Part shown: piece after piece, positions 1 through 13,196 of the stretch
How the letters are laid out: each line of letters starts with the position of its first letter
Position numbering within the stretch: the stretch's first letter is position 1
Assembly (NCBI GenBank): GCA_018389105.1
Contig: JACATO010000052.1
Span: 1,178,001-1,242,000 of the forward strand
Direction of reading: 5' to 3'
Origin: Nautilus pompilius
Lineage: Eukaryota; Mollusca; Cephalopoda; Nautilida; Nautilidae
Length of the DNA stretch: 64,000 nucleotides
Position numbers and translations under genes: made by a program
Notes under the pieces: model-generated
What the model saw: only the letters and a program-made list of their open reading frames with translations
Databases searched by the model: none
What the model was told of the DNA's origin: nothing

Positions 1-779
1 GTTCTAAAACTAAATTTATTTAGATTAGAAAGTTATAATCATTATATTAGAGATACTACTCTGGAAAACATGGTTTGATTAGAGGATTTGGGGGGTTATT
101 ACTTTTTTATAAAAATATATGAAAGTAAAGAATGAATAGCACTAATTAGCAAGCAACAAAAAACACACACACACACACATATATATATATATTTTTTTTT
201 AATTAGTTCCATTATATAAGTCCATAGTCCATCCTTCCCTTGATTATGTTGTGCAGGTATACAGACATTTGAGAAATGATATTGTTATGTATTTCGTGTA
301 GATTCAGCAGAATATTTACAGGTTTTAGAATAATATGTACAGAATTACAAAATACTAATCACCTAGTTTTCAATACATATTTAAAAAGGACCTTGATATG
401 TTTTTTTTTTTAAAAAAAAAATAACAAACTATAAAACTTGTCTAGTTGGCCACCTTTGCACCTTTGTCAGTATTTCTGTTCAACCATTTACCTGTCTAAC
501 ATGGTCAGCAAACATTTTTTTGAATAAACTCCATAAAATAAAATGTAATCTGATAGTTAATTAGATGGGTTTTTTTTTTAATTTTGTAGTTAATAAGACT
601 GTATAGCATTGGTGGAAAGAAAAAGTAAAAGTATTTAGCAGCAAAAAACCAGATGTCACCTCATATAAAATGACAATTCCTTTGCCAAAAATAAAAAAGC
701 CTAAGTAAGGTATTGCAAGCTGTTTTAAATTTTTTGTGTAGCAATATTAAAATTATAGTGCTAGAAAACCTTTTACTTT
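1..779. other. Intronic AT-rich DNA (parvin intron)
   Basis: This stretch is AT-rich and nearly CpG-free, with many short poly-A and poly-T runs. It contains a compound microsatellite (AC then AT then T) at about 162-203. No exon, RNA gene or transposase fragment is visible. It is assigned to the parvin intron only because it lies upstream of the parvin terminal exon on the same strand. Confidence 0.6.
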
Positions 780-2095
780 AAACCTTGAGGAAAAAAAGTT
801 GAAATGATGCCTATGTGTAAAAAGCAGTTGTAAAGTGCCAGATAAGCCAGGAAAATGGAGTTTAAAGTAAGCAATGACTCTTTAGGAACTTTTGAAAAGT
901 GGCACATCATTGTTTTTGGTACTGCTTCAGGCGAGGCCAGGATACTGATTCTACTGTCATGGAAGACTAGCTTAAAAAACTGTCAAAGATAATCAAAAGA
1001 TATTTTCCTTCACCTCTTTAACATCTGGCATTTTTATTGGGATAACTTTATTGCACTTCATGTCCCAGCTGTGCACAAATGGAAACTGATTTAATGATTG
1101 TTTAACAGTGGCCCTTTGTTCTAATAGGATGGAGAGAAGGAAAAACTAATCATCATTTGGAAGTATGAATACATTGCTTTGGCCTTCTTGATATAAAGTC
1201 ACTTCCAGTCACATAATGCTATAACAAAAACAAAAAACTGGATTGCACCACCATTGATGGAAGAATGGCTACACAGTTTTGACAAAAAGAAATGCAGGTA
1301 AAGCAGGTATATCTTTCTGTTACTCAATAATTTCCCCAGCCCATTCATGTTTAGTTTCGACCAATGTGCATCTTCATTTTGTTCTCACCAACACAACTGG
1401 ATATTTACTACCAATGGACCCCAGCATGATGGTAAAGAGGATAACAACATTCTTATCTTAAAAAGTGGCAGTACCAGTCAAATGAACACAAAGGGGGAAA
1501 AATGAAAAACAATCAGTTGCAGCTGCTTTCAACTAAACAAAACCTCAGAAACTAGAACAAAAAGACCTCCAGGTGCTTTAAAAACAACCACAATTTATTG
1601 TAAAATTAGGCATGATGTAATAATGAACATATAGATATGCAAATATTGCTTATTGGTAGAGGAAAAATAATTAGAAAAATGACAACAGAATAGTGGAAAT
1701 TTGTTCATTCAAAAGTTGTTTATGGCCCACAAGCACTGATTAAATTATCATGGGAAATGTCTTGGCTTTTCAATTGAAAAACACCAGAGATTGATGGTTG
1801 AATGGCCACATGCAATAAGGGGTTTGTTTTGGAAAACTATTCATAGCAAATGACAACATCAATGATGAAAAAGGGGAATGGGGCCACTGATGACAACCAC
1901 AAAGAAGGTGGCTCTTCCAGCATTGAGCTGTTTATCACAAATGCCCATTTTTTTTGAAATGGTAGAAGCCCTAAAGAAATTTTCCAATCAAAAAAATAGT
2001 GAAGCATTGCAGCAGACAATGACTGTAGCTGAGGATGCCCTGCTTGATATGACCATGACTGGTGCAATTAAAAAAAATATCACATTCTTTTTAAG
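780..2095 (+). pseudogene. Tigger/pogo-type DDE transposase relic
   Basis: This is a heavily decayed transposase of the pogo/Tigger group (CENP-B-like DDE fold). Several blocks lie in family order but in shifting frames with stops. At 855-1000 a block reads FKVSNDSLGTFEKWHIIVFG and then ends in WKTSLKN, like the Tigger segment before the first catalytic Asp. At 1225-1290 a block reads NWIAPPLMEEWLHSFDKKMQ, matching the family pattern 'W...FEEWL..FD.KM'. At 1375-1425 there is NTTGYLLPMD, the counterpart of the 'NTTSLLQPMDQG' motif. At 1960-2094 there is a VEALKKFSNQ-like helix and a final IKKNITFF resembling the 'ITDFF' end. The acidic catalytic residues are not recognisable, so it cannot be active. 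Terminal inverted repeats were not found. It lies in sense orientation inside the parvin intron. Assignment to the group is fairly secure; the subfamily is unknown. Confidence 0.72.
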
Positions 2096-5000
2096 CCAGT
2101 GTATTGTACACATTCATGTATATAATTTCAGCATTATGAATGTTAAATTTTTTTTATGGTGTACTGTCATCATATAACATGTCTATGTAAACAACCTCAA
2201 ACATGTGGTTTTAGTGTTTGATAAAAGGTGATTATAAAACTAAATAATTTTGTATTTTTCAGAATTATTGATCAACTAAACAGTTAAATAAGCTTATTTA
2301 GGTAACTAGAAGTGAGAACATGAGCTGTGCCACTATTGTTGTTGGACACCTGCTTGGAGCAATTTACATTCAAACTATGCAAGGCAAACTGCCTGTTGTC
2401 TATGGTGGCCAATCTAGACAGGTTTTACTATAATTAAGGGTATTTACTGTGTAGAGAATAACTCATTTTTTCTGCTAAGGGGCTAAGATGAATGGCTCAA
2501 TAGTAGAAAACTATTTGTTACATTAAAATTGTGAATTAATAGAATAAATTATCAAATTTATTTAGTTATATTTGAAAGCAGTTAAAAATGATGATTTTTT
2601 TTTTACCCTTGTAGGGTCTTGCATAATCTATGATAGCTTCTTACCTTTTTGTGACCACTGAACAAAACTGAAGAATTTTAGTAATTTATTTTACTTTGTA
2701 GCATTTGAGAACCAGAATTTAGATTGGTATGGTTTTAGAGTCTAAAAGCTGTCCCAATGCTTTCATTTTGTGACATCATACATGAAATTTGTGTATTTCT
2801 ATGCACAGTCCTTTTGAGAAATTTAGAAGAAAAAAAAAACAAGTGGAGTGTGCTCTACATTAATAGGCATTTCTTCTTATGTTGGGTTATTCACATCTCG
2901 AAGTCACGTTTTTTTTTCTTTCTTTAGAATGCCTCAGCCATTTGTATGGCTGATAGACTTTTGTTAACAAAAAAATTTTTTTTCTGGGATAACTTTGACT
3001 CTTGTGTTAAAAATTGTGTCAGATTGAAACCATTGAATATAGGGCTGTGCATTTACTATAGCGATTTACAAACTTCTGTTTTCCTTATTTTAGCATATCA
3101 CTATAGGAAAAATTATATAAAAAAGTAATTCCATACTACTACCTTTAGCAATGACATATCTTATTTCACTTGCCAAATTAATAAATCAGTTGGCATTGTC
3201 TATTACTGGCCACTGCCCAGTTTAAGAATAACAGGTAATTGCTGGTGAACTTAATTATAAATACTACATAGTTATAGCAACTAAATACACATCATATAAA
3301 TGAACTGTATTTAAACTTTTTTTTTAAAATATAATTGTCAGGTTGCATGGATATAAATGTGCCATACCTTAGAACTGTGTTCCTCCTAAATACAGTTAGC
3401 TAATAGCATCAATTATCCAAATAGGGGATCTGTTCTGTATCTAAAATATTATTAATAAAAAAAAACTGCAGTAACCATCACATATATTCTCATATTAAGA
3501 ATTATTTGTTCATGGAGGTGCACAGCAATGATTTGGGGCTCAAGCTGAAACAAATCTGTTTCTTTCTGCCAATCAGCCTATTGCTGATTCTTTGAATTCT
3601 TGGAGAATGGAGATTATTTTTCCAAGAATTTATATAATGCTAACAAATCTGATTTGAACTGGAAAGCTTTGCAGAGCAAAATAACAAAGAAATCTCACTG
3701 ATTCACACATATGTGTGTGTCACCTACATCTCCCTGAAATTTGCACTGTCATATGTTTATTGATTGGTTTTCAAAAATATTTTTTGCCATCAATAAAAGC
3801 ACACCAAGTCAAGAATGGTTGGCATGAGTTTTTTTGGGTGGAGGGGGGGGGGTTATTACTCAAACTATTTGGTTTTCTGAACATCATGGCCCTCAACTAG
3901 TTAATTGACATTTTACTACTGTATTTTATTCTCCCTAATGAAACCCACTGCTGAATACCTAGTTTCCTTGAGGAAAGAAACTAAAAATGACCAAAAACAA
4001 ACCAATTCTTATGAAACTATTTTAAAAGATCTTAAAGAAACATCTCAATTTCAACTGGTTCTGAAACTGTACATCCAAGTAGTTATTTTACATAGTTCAT
4101 CAGTTAAATAAGATGCTAATATTTGATAATGAGTCTTATCATATGCTACCTGCACGGCTTGTTACCTTATTTAGAAATTCACTTTTCCTGCTAGTTCTAA
4201 TTGGATAACCTGTGAACTTTTTATAAATATTGCTTTATCTGGTAAAAATGAATGACATCAAAAAATCCAGCACAAATGTTGGTATATATATGCACTAATA
4301 CATGGGAATTCCAGCATTTAGGGCATGGCAAAAAGATTAAAAAAAAAGATCTTCCTATTTTTTTCTCTCTGCTAAAAAAATTACAGTTGAAAGTATGACT
4401 GGCCTTTAATTTGTTATTAGTCTCATCAAAATTTGGAAAAGCAGTAACTGGATACTCAAAGCATTACCAATAATGTTTACATAATAAGTGCTTTTGTTCT
4501 GTAGTAGTAAATAAACCTCCAGCCAATAGCAACAAAGACTGTTGGCTCCTGAAAACAGACTGTACTTAATTACCAGACTGAAAGTTAACCCCAAACTACT
4601 GCTACTAACTAAATGTACAAATAAAAATATATATATTTAACATTAAACTTCTGGTATTAAGAAAGCCATGCCCAAGATATGCAAATCCAAATGAATGTTT
4701 CAATTTGTTTGAATTCATCCTCAAACATCTTCTCTTTTTCAACTTTCTTGATGTCATGTTTTTCTTGCTTTCTGCAGTAATTTTTTTTTGTGTGTTTTAT
4801 GCCTGAGATGTTTTTTTCATGTTGAAAATGAATTTTAAATACTCATTACGATGTGTATACTTTTGTGTGAATTTTTGTATCATCAGTGCCAATTTGGTTT
4901 TCTAGTGTCTGTTTAAGATATTATCCAAAAAAAATTTCTTAATTATTCACATTTTAGTTTGATATTTAAAAGGCAAATTAATGAAGAAAAGATACTGTTT

Positions 5001-8000
5001 TCAATAGAATTAATAAAAAAATATGCAAGTGTACAGCCACATATCTGCACAGACATTTATGAACCAGCTTCTTTCTCTGCAGTGATCATCACTGTCTACA
5101 ATGATGAACATCTTAGGAAGTTGCATAATGCCATGTTTATTACTAAATTTGCTGTTCCTGTGCTTCTTTGAGTCTGCCACCTTCAGGAGGAAATGGAAAG
5201 TCCCTACTCAAACTCTTCTGTTAACTATGGAAAGGCTGGAGAGGACCCACACCTATAAACTAGTATAGAAAAATGAAAAGAAATCATGCTGTGGAAGGTT
5301 TGCCATAGCACACTGGTATGCTATGCACTCAACTAATCTCTGCCCTAAAAACACAGCAAAAATAAATTTTGAAACTTTCAGAAGATTTTTTAACAAATAA
5401 CCAAGAAAGCTTAGATTATTTATTTATGGTGTGTATGCATCACAAAATGAAATGCATGTGTGAGTGAGGAGATGTGTTGTTTGGATTTTATCCAGCAAGC
5501 CTTGGACTAGTATGAATACTCGACACCTGTAAGATCAGAGTGTATTAAGAGAGATTTTAAATCTTACTGATTGGGATTTACATCTTGCTTTATGTATGTT
5601 GTTTAACAGCATCAGTGGAAAGAGCACTGGTCAGCCTTTAGCAGATTATTCAAATACTAATAGAAATTAACTTCCTGGTGCTACTTTATAGTCTTCAGAT
5701 ATGTCTTTTGTGAGATTCACTGTTTATTTTTTTTTTTTTTAATTCATTTATTCTAGTTTCTATTGAATAAATTTAACAGTTTTCTGCCATATTTTCACTA
5801 GATTTGTTGTCTGTAAAACATCCAAGGAAGCATGTACATGGCTAATTTTTGCTGCAAACTTTTAAATGGCAAATTTATTATCTAAAAGAATAGAAGTGCA
5901 GATACTGTTTTGTTTTCTTATTGTCATTCCATTCTACACCAGTCTCGACAATGGAGATAACTTGTCTACATTGGAGCCAAGTCTGGTGAGGGAGCATATG
6001 CTGTGGTCATCTGCTATTGAGAGAGCAATCACCAGCATGGTCCTTGGCCTCAAGTCAGAAATCATAATAAAGTTAGAGGGCACTCACTTGGGGCTACAGT
6101 CCCACCCAAAATTGAATGTGGATTCAGTAACCTACTCTCCTGGGAAAGGAGAAACATATGTATACCTAAACATATTTTGCTCACACTAGCACCACAACCA
6201 CAAAAAAAAAATAAAAAAAAAATGTCTATCCTGCATTATGAGAACTTTTTATTTTTAGATGTGAAGAAATCATGCCAGGAAGATAGACCAAACTTAGCTG
6301 ACTCCACCCAGGAATTAAAGTTTGGCTTTCAGCCTTTGTAAAAAAAAAAAAAAAAAAAACTTAATACAATAAAGCCACTTTATCCAGATCTTTATATCTG
6401 TAAAAAAAAAAAGAAGAAATCTGTATTATTGATATTGCAAATACCCATTTCCTTGTAATATTAAAACCCTCCAGACACTATTAAGAAGGGTTTCTATGCA
6501 TTTTATCTGTCTTAACTATATTTCTCTGTTACTTCAGATATACATACATGTATATTTTTTGGTTTATTGTTTATTTTCTATGTATAACTTGCATACATGC
6601 AGCCCAAGTTTCTTCGTTTGATTAGTACACTATCTGCCATTTGTGAATGCCTATGTGTCTATCATAAAGGCTATCTATCACATTGTCATAATAACCCATT
6701 AATCTCCATTGCCATGTTGCTTTTATTAGGGAGTCTATCATGACTGCAGGATGTGATCATTTATCTTCTTCATATCACACTTGGCTTTCTATAGAGATTA
6801 GCTACATTAATCTTAAGGTTAGAACAAGTAGCTTTGGTAACCCTTTGCATAGTTTTTGAGAGACAGGTGATATAATTACAGTCTGCATTGTTAGATAATT
6901 TGGAGAAGGAAAAAAAAACAGCTTCCACACTTTTATAAGTAGATTAGAAAATGTGTTGTAAAGAATTTCTTCAGTTAGAGTCAAACTATATGATTATTAT
7001 ATACATGCTGACAACTTAAAATGCTGCACGAATGACACACTCTGTCTGATGTTTCTCACTTCTCATATTATGGGTGCTGCTACATAAATAGTTTCACCTG
7101 CAACTATGAGATTAATTTTCTTTGAAGGAACACATACATTACTGCTATTTATGATTACGTTTTATCACTAAAATTACTAATTTACTAATTGTCAAATGCA
7201 CATAAAAACGATAATTGAGCACACTGTTACTTTGGAGATTGTCATCTTGCTAAAGTTGTTTCCTCTTTCTAAATTAGTAATAGTGGAGTCAGAATGCCAT
7301 AAAGCACCAATCACAACTGATATGCTTAGATTTGTTTCTTGTCTAAATGACAGCAGAGGTGTGGTATCACATCTACACGTCAAAACTTTTTGAGTTTAAA
7401 TTGCCTGAAATTCTTTTAAAAATGATCTAGGTAAGTTTTTTTTTAATTAGTTTTTTGTTGGGCAGCAAATAAAGTCTGTTCTGTTAATTAATGATCATCA
7501 ATGTACATTTAATGACTATCTTAATATTATGGTTAAGAAATGTTTGAATTCATAAGCAAATTATCAAAAATGTTGAGAATTTATGGTAAAAAGAAGTAAC
7601 AGTCTGAGCTGGTTTTACACATGTCATAATTGCATTCTATAAATATGCTTCAGAAAATTGGTGAAAAGCCATAAAGTCACCTTTAGGGAACAAGATTTCT
7701 GGTAGACAAAGACAGGAAGCCAGAGGTTGAGGTGGTGTTTTTCATTGAAACATATCTTACCATGCTAGCAATGATACTCTAGAGAAATAAAATTACTTTT
7801 TTAAAATTTTAAATCTGCGCATCTGTTTGTTGTTTTTTTTTTAAGGAGCTGTATTTCTTAAAAAAAATAAAATTATGGCTTATTTGGGATTCATACATGA
7901 GAAGCTTCTATTAATCATTTCAGTGGTTTAATGTGAATCTGTGTAAATTGTGGTATCCTTACATTTGAACTGATGTGAAATTCTAGGTAGTGGTTGTGAA

Positions 8001-8214
8001 TAAATTACATTTGTTTTTGTAACTTTAGAAAAATGAATTTTCAGTCATCTTTTAAACACCTTGCAATACTTTTATAGTAATGTTTATGTGAAGGTTTCTA
8101 AAATCACTAATACAAAAAAATGCAATACATTATTTTAAGGAAAAAATGTATTGTATTGGATTAATGGTTATAAGTGACATGAGAGTAGTAGCTACTAACT
8201 TGATGTTCTTAACT
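2096..8214. other. Intronic AT-rich DNA without recognised genes
   Basis: About 6 kb of CpG-poor intron-like DNA. It contains poly-A and poly-T runs, short A-rich tracts (for example near 6340 and 6400) and a G-run near 3843. Short open frames here have no recognisable domain. The GC-richer patch at about 5950-6180 could be an old repeat, but I could not place it. A small hairpin (CAATACATT/AATGTATTG) lies near 8122-8155. Confidence 0.55.
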
Positions 8215-8219
8215 CTCTC

Positions 8220-8425
8220 CTCCTAGCAGCTCATATCCAAGTCCATGAGGTCTTGCTAGAAATCATATTTTTTAGATGTGGGAAGAGGAAGCTGGAGTGC
8301 CTGGAGAAAACTCGGGGGGAACAGGTGGTGGAGAAGAACCAAAAGAAACCATGTCAGGGAAGGTGCACACTAAACCTTGGCAGTCCAGTAGTCCAATGAC
8401 TAGGCTACTGGTATTAAGTAAAATC
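8220..8425 (-). repeat. tRNA-derived SINE-like element
   Basis: Read on the minus strand, this has a tRNA-like head with an A-box-like stretch (TAGCCTAGTCATTGGAC, near 8388-8410). It is followed by a body containing GAGTTTTCTCCAGGCACTCC and then CTTCCCACATCTAAA. That central block is the widely shared SINE segment of the form 'GTTTTCTCCGGG..CTCCGGTTTCC..CCACA'. The similar block in the element at 15735-16035 lies on the opposite strand. Pol III promoter boxes are degraded. The SINE family is not named because I cannot compare it with a library. Confidence 0.55.
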
Positions 8426-10943
8426 AACAATTTTGATTTGTTTTTTTTAAGTGGGCATTTAAATAAAACTTTGATTATGTATTGGTTGTTTGAATTATGC
8501 ATATGCATTAGCTTTATAAAATGTTTACTTGTATTGGCTAATGAACAGATTATGGACATATGGAGATGATTAGCGAGCCAGCTACTTCCAGTTACCTCCA
8601 CTGTGAACTGTGTTCATCACGAATGGGAAGGTTTTGTTGCAATATATTTTTTTAAAGAAGGAAAGGAAAAATAAAAACTGTTAATAGAACATCAGGTAAA
8701 TAAACAGTTGGCAGGGGAGAGTCTGCTTGTCTACAGAATAGCCTGGAGGTGGTAGAAACATGTCAGCAGCTAATTTAACTAACATTTGTTATAGGAAAGT
8801 CACATTTCCAACAGGCAGATAAGATTTAACAGTTTAGAATAAATATGCTGCATTAAAACAATAACAACAAAAAAGGAACATTTCTGAAAGTGGTGGGTAT
8901 TTCAAAAAGTTCAGCTTAGTTTCTTCCTACAAAACTGAATAGCATTAAACTCAGGCTATTCTATTGTCAGAAACATTGGTGAAGCCATAATTATCAGAAA
9001 ACAATTCAGTCTAAAATTAGTCTCTTGCTGTCTATCCTCCTGTTTTAAACTTTGTGAATATTTCTAAAAAAAACGGGTGATTAAATAATTTTTGAAGTCC
9101 TCTATTATTTTTGTTTAGTGAGATAGGTAGAAACAATATTGGAGCATATAAAACACTAGAAATTTTTGGTGATGTTGATTTTTGTTTTTTTCTACCAAAG
9201 ATTTACTCATATATATTATTTTTTCTTTATAGATCATACTGTCCATAGCATATATTATTCTTAGCATAATATTTGACCAGTAACTGGTTCAAAAATACTC
9301 ATGAACAATTATGTGTGAACTTATTCACTGTCAGTTGATGAACTGTAAGAAATTAATAACTTACAGTTTTTTTATTTTAATTTAGTGATATATTTTTAAA
9401 GCTTCTTAGTGGTAGTCTGTTATATTTTATACATTATGAGCTTTTGACACAAATTACACTTGTGCATAAAATCATAATAAGAATCAACATGGAATGATAG
9501 AAAAACTAAAGACTGACTTCTGTTTTTAACCTAAGCTTCCATTTGACACCTGCAGTGATACAGATGATTCTACCAGCACACATACATGCGCACCTGAGTA
9601 TTATCTTATCTCATGTTGGGGCTAGCAGCCACATAGGCTCCATCCATTTTTCTCCCTGAATAATCACTACAGCTGGTTATTGTTTTTTAACATTTCTTCC
9701 CTTGACAATTGTAGCTAAGTTTCCTACTGCCAGAGTTCACAAGTCATCTAGTGCAAAGCCATTCTTAGAAGACATAGAACAGCTGCTCACATCCTACCAT
9801 GGCTTTGGCACTTGAGTAGAATACAAAAATAAATATAGTGGCATCTATGGGAGTAACTGTGACCCATGTGAATGCAAAAAAAATCACTTATCTATAGTCC
9901 TGATTTTGTTTGCCTTTGTTTGAAATACTGGTAGTAGTTGTAATCCCAGGGAGTGAATTGGTCTTCAGAGATCTAATTTCAAGTTTTTCATCTTCCTTAA
10001 TGAACAAATTATATGATCTTTTTAAAAAGATCTATTACTATCTTCAAATTTTATGCATCTTTTCGGTTAATTTTTAACCCAGATTCTCTAGCACTTTTGA
10101 AAGTGGTGAAAGAAGAAAGAAATGTAGCTTTTTAGTCAAACCATAGGCTTATTGGTTTGGAAGAGTTGTTAATGTAATACATTTTTGTAGATTTTTATTT
10201 AATTCTCTTTGCATAATCAGTAGATTGAGATTTTGAATGGTTGTTCAAATTTCTCACTACCAGTGTTCCCCTCGTCCCCCCTTCTATTCTCCGCTACAAG
10301 ATGGATGGGCTCTTGTTAGAGATATTGCACATAATAGTAAACTAAAAAAAATTTATGCATGCTCAAAGAAAAGATGTCAGTACATTCTTTATTGGGAAAA
10401 GAGTTTGACAAAATTGCTTCAACAAGCAGCATAAACCAATAACAATTTTCTTATGTAATGAAAATCATTGTAAAGTTATCTGATTTAGAAGAAAAAAGTT
10501 TGTGATATGGAGAACTCATAAATGCCAATGCAATCCAAGTGGTGGTTGTGCAGAGGAATAGAGTTGGTTCTTCTGTTACTGTAGAGGAGCAGAGAGACAA
10601 CTAAGTAGTTTGTTGCCTTTTGTAAAATGTAACACTGTCTGTTAAATCTTTTAAAAATATTTTAACACACGTGTGTGCACACACACATGATGTTACTATT
10701 ATAATATTAGATTTTTAAGAATTGTGAACTCTTTAAGAAGTTACTTGATAGGAGGGAGAATTTGATGCATTGACATTGAAGAAAACTTGGACCTCTGTTA
10801 ACTTTGGAATTTTTCATAATCTGGTAAAATTTCATGATTTAGATCTGGGTTTTTTTTATAATTTGATACCTTTGAATTTAACCAGCACAGGGATATAAGG
10901 TAACTCTTTATTTGCAGACCTTCCTTTTTTTTTTTTTTTTCAG
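8426..10943. other. Final part of the parvin intron
   Basis: This is AT-rich, CpG-poor intron sequence ending in a 3' splice site. An uninterrupted T-run of about 17 bases lies directly before CAG at 10941-10943, a strong acceptor. A short CA/TG microsatellite lies near 10668-10688. No transposase block or additional exon is recognised. Confidence 0.65.
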
Positions 10944-11023
10944 ATGTTGTCAATTTAGATCTGAAGTCAACCCTCCGCGTCCTGTACAACATCTTCACCA
11001 AGTACAAAGATCAGAGTAGCTGA
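10944..11023 (+). CDS. Parvin, terminal coding exon
   Basis: Parvins are cytoplasmic adaptors of the ILK-PINCH-parvin complex at integrin adhesions. They bind integrin-linked kinase, paxillin and actin regulators through two calponin-homology (CH) domains. This exon starts directly after a long T-tract and CAG, in phase 1, with the first codon completed as Asp. It encodes (D)VVNLDLKSTLRVLYNIFT followed by KYKDQSS and a TGA stop. The motif 'VN.DLKSTLRVLYN.FTKY' is the last helix of the parvin CH2 domain and is nearly invariant. The tail after KYK (DQSS) differs from the short 'NVE'-type end known from vertebrate alpha-parvin. Codons are GC-richer than the surroundings, as expected for an exon. 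Upstream exons lie outside the window. Which paralogue this is (invertebrates usually have one) cannot be told, so no symbol is given. Confidence 0.93.
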
Positions 11024-12841
11024 AACCTGAAGACTCACCTCTTCACTCTCCACACCAACAAGGGCTCAATTGTTCTGTTGGCTGGCTATCTGGGCACAGC
11101 CAGCATGCTGCAGTCAAGATTTTCTTTCCTTCAGTCATTCATTTCCATCTCTTTGATGGGATATAGCTAAATTTTGTAGGAATATGTTATATATTACCAA
11201 GAAATATGGAACAGCCAGACATTACATTTATTTGCAGTGCAAGGCTTTGACTTTCTAATGCAAAGTTACAAACAAACAAACAAAAAAGAAAAGTTATTTG
11301 TGTGTGTGTGTGTGTGTGGAGTATTTATTCTTTAAAAACATTATTTATGCCCCAATTATTCTGCCAAATTTCTTTTCTTTATTTTTTCAAAATCTTTTCT
11401 TTACTCCCAATATACATGTGAATACTCATGTTGGATATTTCCATTTAAAACAAAAATCTGAACAAAATGTGTTATTCTTCTCAGTTGTTTAAGCATTTTT
11501 GCAAAATTTAGCTTTGAAATAACTGAGAACTGTTCAAGAATATTCTTAAATTATTCTTGGGTTGTTAATGAACATTGTAGAATCTTTCTTAAAATGAAGT
11601 TTATAAATAGTTTTAATATTTCTTGAAATAATAGACATTAATTTGCAGGAATGTTTACAAGAAGTTTGTTGTTATGAATTTCCAGTTTGGGGGAACACTT
11701 TTTTTTTTAAGATGCTGGGTACTAGATATATAAATGCTTGGTTGTCATTCTAAAAATATATATATATCTCACATTTTTAATATGTAATCTAACAATGTCA
11801 GAAGTCAGGCACCATTATTTGTCTTAAAAATTAACATGGGGTTTATTTTCGTAGAGAAGTGAATCATTGCATAATAAGAAGGTGCACTAAATTAAGGCCA
11901 AGTCAGTGAACAGAATACAATTCTGTGTTGTAAGAATACAGATTATCTTATAATACTGCAACATAAAAAAATAGAAACCTTTCTTACTATCCTTTGCTTA
12001 TCAAATAGTAAAAACATTGCTTCATTTTAATAATAGAACATTTAAAACTATCAAGTCCTTTTTTTAAAAAAATGAAATTACTGCAATTAAGGATTAGTTC
12101 CATCTGTGAGAAAAGAAAGCAAAGATGTCACATTCTTTAATTGATCTTATATCAAAAGATGATAAACACAAATATCCCAATTGACTTATTTATTTTAAAA
12201 TCTAAGGCATACTGACAGAAAGAAAATAATTAGATTTTTGTTCATTTTTTACTAATTTTATAAGGACATGTCCTTTATTTCTTAAATATTACAGCAGAAT
12301 ATTTTTGTCATGTCTATTAATGTATGTAAAGTTTTTGCAAAACTGTAATTACCCCATATATCTAAACATAATGAAAACAAAACAGGTTATTATTCGCTTG
12401 CCACTTTCCTAGTTGAGTTTTCATTTTGTTCAGTTAAAGAATTCTTTAATTAAATTTTGTGCTTCGGAGAAGAATTCTAGTATTTTCCCTTCCAAAGTTG
12501 GAAGTGCTTGGTTCCACGTGGCACAGGATTAGCAACACTATTGCAGATAAGCAAAACACAACACTCTTTCACCAGGGTTGTCTCCCTGATAGATATAGGT
12601 GTACGATACAAAAACAACAAAAAACAACAACAACAAAATAGAATTGGTTCACTCTTCCATTCTAAGGACCATATTCTTCTCTGGGACAAATCACCCATGG
12701 TATTTGACCATTGTCAGTTGTGCCAGGTTGTCTATATAGAAAAGACCATCCAATTCATCCCCAAGAGATTGGCATTCTATCTGTTCAGTAGAGAGAATAT
12801 TTTTTTTCCGTTTGAACCAAATTTCTTTCAATTTAAATAAA
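11024..12841 (+). other. Probable parvin 3' UTR, candidate poly(A) signal at 12836
   Basis: No coding sequence follows the parvin stop. Scanning downstream, the first canonical AATAAA on this strand that I see is at 12836-12841; an ATTAAA lies near 12448. A 3' UTR of up to about 1.8 kb is therefore possible, but the true end is not visible from sequence alone. The stretch contains a (TG)10 microsatellite at 11299-11318 and the SINE-tail-like segment at 12497-12612. Confidence 0.4.
12497..12612 (+). repeat. SINE-tail-like segment
   Basis: This segment aligns by eye with the 3' part of the repeat at 15735-16035. Both contain GTGGC(A/G)C(A/T)GGATT, then GCAGA(T/C)AA, then a GGTTG/AGTTG core, and end near a 'GATATAGGTGTAC'-like string. 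The tRNA-like head and the central SINE block are absent here, so this is a truncated copy or a related tail. Confidence 0.4.
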
Positions 12842-13196
12842 AAAATTTGTTTTGGATGATGTCAAGATATTGGCCACATGTTGTTTGGTTTGACTTCAAT
12901 TCTAGGAATCTTCATTTATCAGACATCTGAATACTGTTTTGAATGAAAATAAAACTTCCATTTTTTTTGTATGTTTGTTCCTCAAGTCTGCATTTTCATT
13001 GTTTCCTTTTCTCCAACTTTTAAAATATATGGCACTATTTTTCATTTTTGGTACTATTGTTTTGCATTCTTTTGTGCCTAGGTTGGGTTTTATTCAGTTG
13101 AAGTTAAATTGTTTGAAATATTCTGTTTGTTTACTGTTTTCGTAATTGTTTTATACCACCATTTTGGTATTATTTCATTAAAATTTAAGTGTATAC

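Noticed and set aside
1878-2177. 99-codon frame and an opposing 76-codon frame
   Set aside because: Part of the Tigger relic; it matches the transposase C-terminal helices and is not an independent gene.
5866-6189. 107-codon frame in a GC-richer patch
   Set aside because: No domain, no splice context and no similarity to parvin exons; possibly an unclassified repeat.
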